From positions 1-43,091 of the forward strand of contig JAGBGO010000012.1 in assembly GCA_017935905.1 (NCBI GenBank): a stretch of 43,091 nucleotides of DNA, given 5' to 3'. A model generated the notes under the pieces. The model did no database searches. It was not told the origin of the DNA and saw nothing but the letters and a program-made list of their open reading frames with translations. This document shows, in pieces, positions 33,956 to 41,186 of the stretch. The position numbers were made by a program, and so were the translations under genes. Positions within the stretch are counted from its first letter, which is position 1. Each line of letters starts with the position of its first letter. This DNA comes from Clostridia bacterium. Its GTDB lineage: Bacteria; Bacillota; Clostridia; UBA1212; UBA1255.

Positions 33956-34817
33956 AAGAAACCTCTCTTGCGTGGAGGGCTTGATGTGATAAATGACACG
34001 GAAGATCCGGCAGCTCATCTGCCGGGTTGTTTTGTATACCGTATAGGGTATCGCCCACTAAGGGAAAATGGCTGTATTTGCAGTGTACCCGAATTTGGTG
34101 AGTTCTGCCGGTTTCTAAGCGAAATTCCAATTTTGATACGGGGAGTTTGGCGCTTACGGACAGCACTTTGTAATGGGTTACGGCGGGCATGCCTTGGGGT
34201 GCAACTTCCCGCTCCATAATGCTGCCTTCTTTTCGCTGAATAGGGAGGGTAATCGTTCCTGCGTGTCCTTCTTGGCTGGTTTCCGGAATTAAATCGTTGC
34301 GCACGTATCCGTGGTAAATTTTGCGGAACGTGCCGTCTTGGGCTTGTCTTCTTAAATGCTCTTGTACGTAGCCGTTTCGGGCAATTAAAATGATACCGGA
34401 AGTGCCCACGTCTAAACGGCTGACAAAATGAAGTCCGGATTGAATTTGTGCTTTCGACCAATACCCTACCAATGCATTGGCAAGCGTACCGCTTTGATGG
34501 AAAACCGTAGGGTGTACCACCATGCCGGCAGGCTTGTTGATTGCCAGTAAACTGTCGTCTTCATAGAGGATTTCCAGCGGGATTTCTTCTCCGGAAATAT
34601 CCGGAAGGACTTCGCCTTTGTTCATATCTAAAGTGATTCGGTCTTTCTCCCGCACTTTGGTGCCTACCCGCACCGGAATGCCGTTCAGCAGAATGCCGTT
34701 CCGGTTCTTGAGAGCACGGATGGTGCCGGCGTAGAGGGATAAAGGGGTGTGGAGAATCTCTGAAATCATACGACCTTCATCGGTTTTCTTGCAAACGTAG
34801 GTGATGACAGACGGCAT
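33873..34817 (-). CDS. RluA family pseudouridine synthase, second copy
   Basis: A second RluA-family enzyme of 314 residues. An N-terminal S4-like segment (residues about 15-75, LYAGTIRALKNRNGILLNG) is followed by the catalytic domain. This has INKPAGMVVHPT, the catalytic-Asp motif FVSRLDVGTSGIILIAR, and ETGRTHQIRVHCKYSHFPLVGD. It is closer to the RluC/YtzG-type group than to the copy at 31983, and the two share little beyond the core motifs, so they are not a recent duplication. AAAGGAG lies 7 bases before the ATG. Its 3' end overlaps the glycosyltransferase gene by 83 bases, tail to tail. A good minus-strand promoter is at 34852-34881. Confidence 0.93.
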   Translation of the reverse strand: MPSVITYVCKKTDEGRMISEILHTPLSLYAGTIRALKNRNGILLNGIPVRVGTKVREKDRITLDMNKGEVLPDISGEEIPLEILYEDDSLLAINKPAGMVVHPTVFHQSGTLANALVGYWSKAQIQSGLHFVSRLDVGTSGIILIARNGYVQEHLRRQAQDGTFRKIYHGYVRNDLIPETSQEGHAGTITLPIQRKEGSIMEREVAPQGMPAVTHYKVLSVSAKLPVSKLEFRLETGRTHQIRVHCKYSHFPLVGDTLYGIQNNPADELPDLPCHLSHQALHAREVSFTHPISKEPLHLTAPYPPEWKAFEANL

Positions 34818-34851
34818 TTGAAACTCCTTTCCTCGGGTAAAAATCTTGTGT

Positions 34852-34881
34852 AGAATACCACATCTATGGGTCTTGCGTCAA
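34852..34881 (-). promoter_or_regulatory. Promoter of the second RluA-family gene
   Basis: On the minus strand TTGACG (34881-34876), an 18-bp spacer and TATTCT (34857-34852). Its -35 shares bases 34876-34878 with the -35 of the divergent promoter. Confidence 0.7.
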
Positions 34882-34901
34882 TTGGGTGTTTGCGATATAA
34901 T
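34873..34901 (+). promoter_or_regulatory. Promoter of the methionine gamma-lyase-like gene
   Basis: TTGCGT (34873-34878), a 17-bp spacer and a perfect TATAAT (34896-34901), about 50 bases before the chosen start codon. It overlaps the divergent minus-strand promoter. Confidence 0.75.
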
Positions 34902-34952
34902 AAAAATGATTTATATGAAATCATTTTTGTACGAAAGAAAAGGGCGACGAGT

Positions 34953-36233
34953 ATGCAGAACAAATTTTATCAATTCATGCAAGCTGAATACGGCATTTCA
35001 CCGGATTTATGCAGGCTTTGCGACGAAATAGAACAACAATTAGAACCACAATTTGCAAAGATACGGGAAATCCGGGATTACAATCAACTTCGGGTGCTTC
35101 GTGCTATGCAGCAAAACGGTTTATCAGATCGCCATTTTAATTTTTCGACCGGCTATGGCTACGATGATATCGGCCGGGATATTTTGGACCGTATTTATGC
35201 GGACGTATTCCACTGTGAAGATGCTTTAGTGCGCAGTCAGATTATTTCCGGCACACAGGCGTTAGCCGTTTGTATGTTCGGTATTTTACGCCCCGGAGAT
35301 ACCGTGGTGGCAGTCACCGGAAAGCCCTACGACACCTTAGAAAAAGTGATCGGTATTCGAGGCGAGGCGGGGCAAGGATCGCTGAAAGATTTCGGGGTAC
35401 GGTATAAGCAAGTGGATTTGCTCCCCGGCGGTGTTCCGGATTATGAAGGTATTCGAAAGGCGATTGGCCCGGATACCAAAATGGCCATTTTACAACGGTC
35501 CCGGGGTTACGACTATCGGGAAGCCCTTTCCATTGAAACCATTGAGAAAGTCATTGCGGCGGTGAAGGAAGTGAACCCGGACACGGTCGTTATGTGTGAT
35601 AACTGGTACGGCGAATTTGTGTGCGACCGTGAACCTACGGACGTAGGTGCGGATTTGATCGTGGGTTCTTTGATTAAAAATCCCGGCGGCGGTCTGGCAC
35701 AAATCGGTGGCTATATTGCAGGCAAGAAAGCATACGTAGAAATGTGTGCCTCTCGTTTGACGGCGCCGGGTCTTGGCAAACACGTAGGCGCGTCATTGGG
35801 CACGTCTCGGGCAATGCTGCAAGGATTCTATATGGCGCCCCACACGGTGGCAGAATGCTTGCAAGGTGCTGTGTTTACGGCAGCTTTGTTTGAGCGTTTG
35901 GGTTTTGATACGTCCCCTAAGGCGGATAGTCCACGCTCGGATATTATTCAAGCGGTTCGTTTTGAAGATGGAAAGAAGTTAGAGGCGTTTTGCCAGATGA
36001 TTCAAGCTGCAGCGCCGGTGGATTCTTTCGTAGTGCCGGAGGCTTGGGATATGCCCGGATACGAGGCACAGGTGATTATGGCGGCAGGTGCTTTCGTGCA
36101 AGGTTCTTCTATTGAACTTTCCGCAGACGGCCCTATGATTCCGCCTTACATTGCCTTTATGCAAGGTGGGCTTACGTATGCCAACGTAAAGCTGGCGGCG
36201 TTGATGGCGGCCGGCAAATTATTGGGTCAATAA
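34953..36233 (+). CDS. PLP enzyme of the 'aluminium resistance'/YnbB family, methionine gamma-lyase-like
   Basis: A fold type I pyridoxal-phosphate protein annotated in databases as methionine gamma-lyase family or aluminium resistance protein; the true reaction is not established. The 426 residues show FNFSTGYGYDDIGRDILDRI near the N-terminus and RSQIISGTQALAV for cofactor phosphate binding. VMCDNWYGEFV carries the Asp that contacts the pyridine N. The Schiff-base lysine lies in GSLIKNPGGGLAQIGGYI. The ATG at 34953 follows AAGAAAAGGG; the frame runs on upstream past the promoter, so longer starts are excluded. Co-transcribed with the HlyD-like gene 15 bases later. Confidence 0.9.
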   Translation: MQNKFYQFMQAEYGISPDLCRLCDEIEQQLEPQFAKIREIRDYNQLRVLRAMQQNGLSDRHFNFSTGYGYDDIGRDILDRIYADVFHCEDALVRSQIISGTQALAVCMFGILRPGDTVVAVTGKPYDTLEKVIGIRGEAGQGSLKDFGVRYKQVDLLPGGVPDYEGIRKAIGPDTKMAILQRSRGYDYREALSIETIEKVIAAVKEVNPDTVVMCDNWYGEFVCDREPTDVGADLIVGSLIKNPGGGLAQIGGYIAGKKAYVEMCASRLTAPGLGKHVGASLGTSRAMLQGFYMAPHTVAECLQGAVFTAALFERLGFDTSPKADSPRSDIIQAVRFEDGKKLEAFCQMIQAAAPVDSFVVPEAWDMPGYEAQVIMAAGAFVQGSSIELSADGPMIPPYIAFMQGGLTYANVKLAALMAAGKLLGQ

Positions 36234-36248
36234 GAAAGGGGGACACGG

Positions 36249-37907
36249 ATGAGCGACGAAAAACATCCAAATCAGGAAAAACGAAAACTTGTCCGTGTCA
36301 ATGGACGAGAACGGCAGCGACGCGTATACGATAGCTATGGACACGAAATTGAAGAGCCGGTTCGTAAGGCGACGTCAGCAGAGAAATCTCCGACCGGGGA
36401 AGAAACCCGTGAACGTAAACGCGTTCATCGCAGTCATACGGAGGAAGTGCGAAGAAATCTTGAAGCGGAAAGTACGCCTTCTGCGGAACAAGATCCTTTG
36501 GACGATTCCCACATTTACGGAGACGTACCCATTCGGAGTTCCTTTGTACGGGAAGATAAACTTCGTTCCTACCAAAATCGCCAGATACAACGCAAACAAG
36601 CGAAGAAAAGAACCCTTTTTACAGCCATGCGCGTGGGAATCTTTTTGCTGTGTATTGGGATACTGGTGCTGGTCGTGTTGTTGAGCGGTCGCGTAGGCAA
36701 ACAAATCAACACACAGTACGTCCAAAGAGGGTCTATTGATAATGCTGTGAAAGGCAATGTTTCATTTCTGCGAAACGAAATCCCCGTTACGACCGGTAAG
36801 AGCGGCACTTTTGTGCCCTACGTGAAAGAAGGGGACCGTGTGTCGAAAGATTCCCTGATCGGATACGTGATTCAACCCGGCTACGAAACACAACTTTCCA
36901 AGCTTCGTGAGGTGGAAAGTAAATTGATTGCCGCCCAGCAAGCTATGTCCTACGTAAGTGGTGCCAAAACACCGGAACTGCTTGCGGTGGAGGAAGCCAT
37001 TGAACAAGCATTCAGCCAACTTTCCGAAATGGCAACTTTGGGCAACATTACGGGGTATGACGCTTGTGCGAAAGAGTTAAATGCGCTGTATCAGGAGAAG
37101 AATGACCTGCTGATGAATATGGAAACAACGGATTCTTATTTGTCCGGTCTTCAACAGGAACGCAATCAAATTCTTGGACAAATTCAATCTTCTATGTTCT
37201 CTATTATTGCACCGGAATCCGGTATTGTGTCCTTCTACGTTGATGGCAAAGAACATGTGGTGGGTGCTGCGTGTGAAGCGCTACACAACCAAGTGGTAGT
37301 AACGGATTTTACGACGCCTTCTTCTTGCCGTATCGGCGACGCAGTATTGGATTTATTCCGTATTCCGGACAGCCGGTTGCATTCAATGACTGATTTGGCG
37401 GTTCGTCAGAATGATATCGTGGCGAGAGTTACACCGGACGTATCATATTACGCAACTATGGAAATCGAAACCACTGACGGACTTCAAATTACACCCGGAA
37501 ATACCGTTACGGTACGCGCCGGTACGGGTACGTTATCCTTTGAAGCGGAAATTTGCGGCGTGTACAAAAGCGAAAGCAGCCTTATGTTGGTATTGTCCTG
37601 CAAGAAAGCACTGATGGCAACGGTTTCTCAGCGATCGGTACAGGGTGAAATTGTATTTACGCACACGGAAGGAATTAAAGTGCCTCTTCGCGCGCTTGCT
37701 GAATGGGATGAGGCCGGTGTGACCGCGAGACTTGCTGTGGTTCGGGCCGGCTACGTGGAGTATGTTTACGTGAACATTTTGGCAAAAGACCATGATTATG
37801 CAGTGATTAACAGCAAAGCGACCATGGACGATCAGGGGATTTCTGTTCGTGTAAACGATATCTACGTAGTGGAACATGAAAAAGTCAAGGAAGGACAGGC
37901 ACTTTGA
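36249..37907 (+). CDS. HlyD-like membrane protein with long charged N-terminus
   Basis: The first 120 of 552 residues are highly charged (Arg, Glu, Lys) and low in complexity. One membrane helix follows (about 123-146). The remainder resembles a HlyD/membrane-fusion adaptor: a first lipoyl-like half (GKSGTFVPYVKEGDRVSKDS), a coiled coil with VESKLIAAQQAMSYVSG and a second half with IIAPESGIVSFYVDG. No transporter partner is nearby. In Clostridia a gene of this kind is often found before yggS-sepF, which suggests an envelope or division role rather than export. AAAGGGGG precedes the ATG. The stop is one base from the yggS start. Confidence 0.75.
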   Translation: MSDEKHPNQEKRKLVRVNGRERQRRVYDSYGHEIEEPVRKATSAEKSPTGEETRERKRVHRSHTEEVRRNLEAESTPSAEQDPLDDSHIYGDVPIRSSFVREDKLRSYQNRQIQRKQAKKRTLFTAMRVGIFLLCIGILVLVVLLSGRVGKQINTQYVQRGSIDNAVKGNVSFLRNEIPVTTGKSGTFVPYVKEGDRVSKDSLIGYVIQPGYETQLSKLREVESKLIAAQQAMSYVSGAKTPELLAVEEAIEQAFSQLSEMATLGNITGYDACAKELNALYQEKNDLLMNMETTDSYLSGLQQERNQILGQIQSSMFSIIAPESGIVSFYVDGKEHVVGAACEALHNQVVVTDFTTPSSCRIGDAVLDLFRIPDSRLHSMTDLAVRQNDIVARVTPDVSYYATMEIETTDGLQITPGNTVTVRAGTGTLSFEAEICGVYKSESSLMLVLSCKKALMATVSQRSVQGEIVFTHTEGIKVPLRALAEWDEAGVTARLAVVRAGYVEYVYVNILAKDHDYAVINSKATMDDQGISVRVNDIYVVEHEKVKEGQAL

Positions 37908-37908
37908 A

Positions 37909-38613
37909 ATGAGTATTCGAGAAAATTTAGAGAACGTTCACGCGCGGATTCAAGCTGCTCTTTCAAAATCCGGAAGGCCCGCAGACGCTGTTACGTTGGT
38001 GGCAGTAAGCAAATACTCCACTGCCCAAGACGTTTTGGAAGCGGTGGCTTGCGGTCAACGGATTTTTGCGGAAAACCGGGTGCAACAACTGTTGGAAAAA
38101 TGGGAAGCACTGAACGAATACAAAAAACAAGGTGTGGATATCCCTGAAATTACGTGGCATCTGATCGGTCATCTGCAAACGAACAAGGTGAAATACGTTG
38201 TGGGCAAAGTGGCGTTGATTCACTCTGTAGACAGTATTCGTTTGGCGGAGGAAATCAATCGCGTAGGGGAGAAGAAGGGCGTCGTGACCGATATTTTATT
38301 GGAAGTGAACGTGTCGGGAGAGGAAAGTAAAAGCGGTATTTCCCCGGAGGAAATTGACGATTTTGTAACGCAAATAGCTGCTTTTCAAAACGTTCGTCTG
38401 AAAGGTTTTATGACCATGGCACCCAAGGGGGCGGCGGAGCAAGAATTGCGAAAAATTTTTTCTTGCCTTTATGAAAAATTTATTGACAAAAAATGTACAA
38501 TGGTGCATAATGTTGATATGACTTATTTATCGATGGGTATGAGTGCCGACTTTGAGATTGCCATTGAAGAAGGTGCGAATATGATTCGTGTAGGTCATGG
38601 CGTATTTTTATGA
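37909..38613 (+). CDS. YggS family pyridoxal phosphate homeostasis protein
   Basis: YggS/PLPBP proteins bind PLP without known catalysis and keep its level in balance. The 234 residues show TLVAVSKYST with the PLP lysine, FAENRVQQLLEKW, the signature ITWHLIGHLQTNKVKYVV, and LSMGMSADFEIAIEEGANMIRVG at the phosphate-binding end. The ATG at 37909 comes one base after the HlyD-like stop; AAGGAAGGA lies upstream. A longer frame exists but overlaps that gene. A near-consensus promoter for sepF lies inside this coding region (38483-38511). Confidence 0.95.
   Translation: MSIRENLENVHARIQAALSKSGRPADAVTLVAVSKYSTAQDVLEAVACGQRIFAENRVQQLLEKWEALNEYKKQGVDIPEITWHLIGHLQTNKVKYVVGKVALIHSVDSIRLAEEINRVGEKKGVVTDILLEVNVSGEESKSGISPEEIDDFVTQIAAFQNVRLKGFMTMAPKGAAEQELRKIFSCLYEKFIDKKCTMVHNVDMTYLSMGMSADFEIAIEEGANMIRVGHGVFL
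38483..38511 (+). promoter_or_regulatory. Internal promoter in yggS, likely serving sepF
   Basis: Consensus TTGACA (38483-38488), a 17-bp spacer and CATAAT (38506-38511), 162 bases before the sepF start codon. It lies inside the yggS coding region. Confidence 0.55.
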
Positions 38614-38672
38614 TACGCGGGTAGGTTATACAAAAGAAATTGAGTTTACAAAAGATGAGGAGGATGCTGTCA

Positions 38673-39215
38673 ATGGCTGATTTGAAAGCACGTTTGAAGA
38701 ACTTTATCGGATTCTCGAACACTGCGGAGGATTACAATGTGTTTGATGATTATGACGATGAAGAAGAGGAAATGGTTCTTGAAAGTGACGAGTTTGACGT
38801 TACTACGAAGGATCAGTACGAGAGGGTTAGTGCCAAGAGTGCGGAAACGCGTACCACTGCTTCTGCCGGTGCTCGCAGTACGGAACGCTCCGGTGAGCGA
38901 GGCAAGGTTCTGAATATGGGAATGAATTCTTCCTTGCGCGTTGTTCTTTCCAAACCCACCGCATTTTCTAACTGTGAGGCAATTTGCTCTCATTTGAGAG
39001 GCCAGATGACCGTTGTACTGAACTTGGAATACGTATCGAATGCTGCAGATCGCAAGCGCATTTTTGATTTTGTTTCCGGTTGCTGTTTCGCATTGGATTG
39101 TACCATTCAGCGTGTGTCTGATTTGATTTACGTCATTGCACCTTCTCACGTAGACGTTTTTGCGGAGATTGGTGACGAGGAAGAAAACGCTGAGAAACCT
39201 TGCACAATCTTCTGA
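38673..39215 (+). CDS. sepF: Cell division protein SepF
   Basis: SepF binds the FtsZ tail and membrane and shapes the septum. The 180 residues start with the amphipathic membrane helix ADLKARLKNFIGFS. A very acidic linker follows (DDYDDEEEEMV), then a Thr/Ser/Arg-rich part and the C-terminal domain with RVVLSKPTAFSNCEAICSHL and KRIFDFVSGCCFAL. This layout is the family norm. The ATG at 38673 follows GAGGAGG; in-frame starts further upstream lack a site. It pairs functionally with ftsA and ftsZ 20 kb away. A strong terminator follows. Confidence 0.95.
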   Translation: MADLKARLKNFIGFSNTAEDYNVFDDYDDEEEEMVLESDEFDVTTKDQYERVSAKSAETRTTASAGARSTERSGERGKVLNMGMNSSLRVVLSKPTAFSNCEAICSHLRGQMTVVLNLEYVSNAADRKRIFDFVSGCCFALDCTIQRVSDLIYVIAPSHVDVFAEIGDEEENAEKPCTIF

Positions 39216-39246
39216 GAGCCGCAAGCGTAAGTTGATTAAATGAACC

Positions 39247-39288
39247 AAAACGCATACAAGGCAATTGCCGTGTCGTATGCGTTTTTTT
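39247..39288 (+). terminator. Intrinsic terminator after sepF
   Basis: AACGCATAC (39249-39257) pairs with GTATGCGTT (39275-39283), with a GGCAATTGCC inner palindrome and seven T. It ends the unit that began with the PLP enzyme. Confidence 0.9.
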
Positions 39289-39305
39289 CAAAGACAGAGG
39301 AAGAG

Positions 39306-39695
39306 ATGACGAAAGAAACCGTGGCAAGACGCAATTCTAATAATAAGAAAAGTGGCAGCCTGCCATACCAAACGCTGCTTTATGCAGTTGGTGGCATATT
39401 GATCGCAGATTTGCTTGTGATGGCCCTTGCGTTGTTGGGAATCGGGGGAGAAACAGGACGCGTTTACCTGCAAACTGTATTGTTTCCCTTGGCGGCTTTT
39501 GTAGGAGGTTTCTTTTCTTTAGTGGCAACACGCCACGTGCTGGTTTGTTTGACATCCTCACTTGTAGTACATGCACTGCTGTACTGTATTGCTTTGGGCT
39601 TCAACGTGGGTATGTTTTTGTGGTTGCTGCTGTATATGATTAGCGGTTTTGTGGGCTTGTCTATTGCTTATATTGTGCTGACCCACAAATCCTGA
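39306..39695 (+). CDS. Small four-helix membrane protein, function unknown (possibly TIGR04086-like)
   Basis: A 129-residue protein with a basic, Asn/Ser-rich N-terminus (KETVARRNSNNKKSG). Four hydrophobic helices follow at about 24-45, 54-73, 76-98 and 101-124. The frame is open from 39240, but that start lies at the left edge of the sepF terminator, so I chose the ATG at 39306 with GAGGAAGAG before it. The shape recalls the TIGR04086/DUF3792 membrane family, common near such genes in Clostridia, but I am unsure. No promoter of its own is clear, so it may depend on read-through. Confidence 0.65.
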   Translation: MTKETVARRNSNNKKSGSLPYQTLLYAVGGILIADLLVMALALLGIGGETGRVYLQTVLFPLAAFVGGFFSLVATRHVLVCLTSSLVVHALLYCIALGFNVGMFLWLLLYMISGFVGLSIAYIVLTHKS

Positions 39696-39704
39696 TTTGT
39701 GTAT

Positions 39705-39733
39705 TGTCCGTATTAAACGGGTAAGATATAGAA
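39705..39733 (+). promoter_or_regulatory. Promoter of the rubrerythrin gene
   Basis: TTGTCC (39705-39710), a 17-bp spacer and TATAGA (39728-39733), 25 bases before the start codon. Confidence 0.55.
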
Positions 39734-39757
39734 AGAATTTAAGGAGGATTTGATTGT

Positions 39758-40294
39758 ATGTCTAAGTATGCTGGAACACAAACAGAGAAGAATTTGGAGA
39801 TTGCTTTTGCAGGTGAATCTCAGGCAAGAAATAAGTACACTTATTTCGCATCCGTTGCAAAGAAGGAAGGCTATGAGCAGATTTCTGCGCTTTTCCTGAA
39901 GACTGCAGACAATGAGAAAGAACACGCAAAGCTGTGGTTCAAAGAGTTGGAAGGATTGGGCGATACAGCTGCCAACCTGGCAAATGCCGCTGACGGTGAG
40001 AACTATGAGTGGACGGATATGTACGACGGTTTTGCCAAGACCGCCGAGGAAGAAGGCTTCACGGCACTGGCTGCCAAGTTCCGTTTGGTTGCTGCCGTTG
40101 AGAAGCACCATGAAGAGCGTTACCGTGCACTTCTTAAGAATGTTGAAACCGCTCAGGTATTTGAGAAGAGCGAAGTGAAGGTATGGGAGTGCCGGAACTG
40201 TGGCCATATCGTAGTTGGCACCAAGGCGCCGGTTGTATGTCCTACTTGCGCACATCCTCAAAGCTACTTTGAGATTCACGCAGAGAACTACTAA
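39758..40294 (+). CDS. rbr: Rubrerythrin
   Basis: Rubrerythrin reduces hydrogen peroxide in anaerobes using a di-iron centre and a rubredoxin iron. The 178 residues form a four-helix bundle with ligand Glu in [34 protein letters not shown] and [17 protein letters not shown]-terminal rubredoxin-like domain has [10 protein letters not shown] and [13 protein letters not shown]. Both iron sites are intact. AAGGAGG precedes the ATG and a long hairpin terminator follows, so it is a single-gene unit. Its presence supports an anaerobic organism. Confidence 0.97.
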   Translation: MSKYAGTQTEKNLEIAFAGESQARNKYTYFASVAKKEGYEQISALFLKTADNEKEHAKLWFKELEGLGDTAANLANAADGENYEWTDMYDGFAKTAEEEGFTALAAKFRLVAAVEKHHEERYRALLKNVETAQVFEKSEVKVWECRNCGHIVVGTKAPVVCPTCAHPQSYFEIHAENY

Positions 40295-40320
40295 GATTTA
40301 AACCAAATAACTTGTACAAA

Positions 40321-40368
40321 GGGGCTGTCTCTTAACTACTCTTACTGTAGTTTTGAGACAGTCCTTTT
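40321..40368 (+). terminator. Intrinsic terminator after rubrerythrin
   Basis: GGGCTGTCTC (40322-40331) pairs with GAGACAGTCC (40355-40364), and an inner ACTAC/GTAGT helix lengthens the stem. TTTT follows. Confidence 0.9.
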
Positions 40369-40479
40369 CTGCGTCTTGAAAAATATTTTAAAAGTATGCT
40401 CTGTGCACAGGACTTTTGAAAATCCATATAGTACAATGACTTTGAGTTTATTTATATTTGCAAAGAAGAGGTGCACGGT

Positions 40480-41166
40480 ATGATGAAAATTTTTTCAAAA
40501 GTATTATTTATGACGGCTTTAATCGTTGCCTTGTTTACAGGAAATATTGTCTTTGCGCAGGAAGATGCAGAAGCAGAGAAACTCTATACTAATGGCGCAT
40601 ATGTATTTACAGTAAACGATGATAAAGTGACGATTGTGGAAGCCTCAGAAAGCCTTGCAGGCAGTGTTGTGGTTCCTTCTAATATACAGGGGTTGGTGGT
40701 CACGGAAATCGGCGCAGAAGCCTTTGCTTTTTGTACACAAATAACAGAAGTTATTGTACCCAACACCGTTTCTGTCATTGGAGAACGAGCTTTCGCCAAC
40801 TGCGTAGCGTTAAAGAATATCGTAATACCTACAAGTGTACGCTATGTTGGAAAAGGTGCCTTTCATGACTGCATTGCCTTTCACGATATTTGGTATCAGG
40901 GAACGGATTCCGCTGCCGGAAAGATCCATATAGACTCTAGTGATAATCAAATCTTTACACAAGCTAAATGGCATTACGATGCTTGTCTGGAAGCCCCTTC
41001 CTCTTGGAAGCATGTTTATAACAATGCGTTTGACAATCAATGCAATTTGTGTGGCGCTAACCGTACTGCATCTCATATTTGGATATGGGTTGCCCTCGTT
41101 GTGGGTATCTTGGTTGTGTGCCTTTGCGGTGCTGTTGCATACATATTGGCTCGAAAGAAGAAGTGA
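40480..41166 (+). CDS. Membrane-anchored BspA-type leucine-rich-repeat protein
   Basis: The 228 residues start with a signal peptide (KIFSKVLFMTALIVALFTG, cleavage probably after the Ala at about 27). A short BspA/LRR_5 repeat region follows at about 62-140, with VVVPSNIQGLVVTEIGAEAF, VIVPNTVSVIGERAF and IVIPTSVRYVGKGAF. A cysteine motif H-x-Y-x-N-A-x-D-x-x-CNLCG (178-192) lies next, then one membrane helix (199-223) and a KKK stop-transfer end. The domain should face the outside. The ATG at 40480 follows AAGAGGTG; the adjacent ATG at 40483 is equally possible. The TIR gene starts 20 bases after the stop, so both are probably one transcript. BspA repeats often mediate adhesion or ligand binding; the ligand is unknown. 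Confidence 0.8.
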   Translation: MMKIFSKVLFMTALIVALFTGNIVFAQEDAEAEKLYTNGAYVFTVNDDKVTIVEASESLAGSVVVPSNIQGLVVTEIGAEAFAFCTQITEVIVPNTVSVIGERAFANCVALKNIVIPTSVRYVGKGAFHDCIAFHDIWYQGTDSAAGKIHIDSSDNQIFTQAKWHYDACLEAPSSWKHVYNNAFDNQCNLCGANRTASHIWIWVALVVGILVVCLCGAVAYILARKKK

Positions 41167-41186
41167 AACGGTTATAGGAGGCTACT

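Noticed and set aside
31983-34817. The two RluA-family genes as a recent duplication
   Set aside because: They share only core motifs, differ in N-terminal segments and lie on opposite strands.
39240-39305. Upstream start for the four-helix membrane protein
   Set aside because: It would place the sepF terminator hairpin inside the coding region; the ATG at 39306 has a ribosome site.
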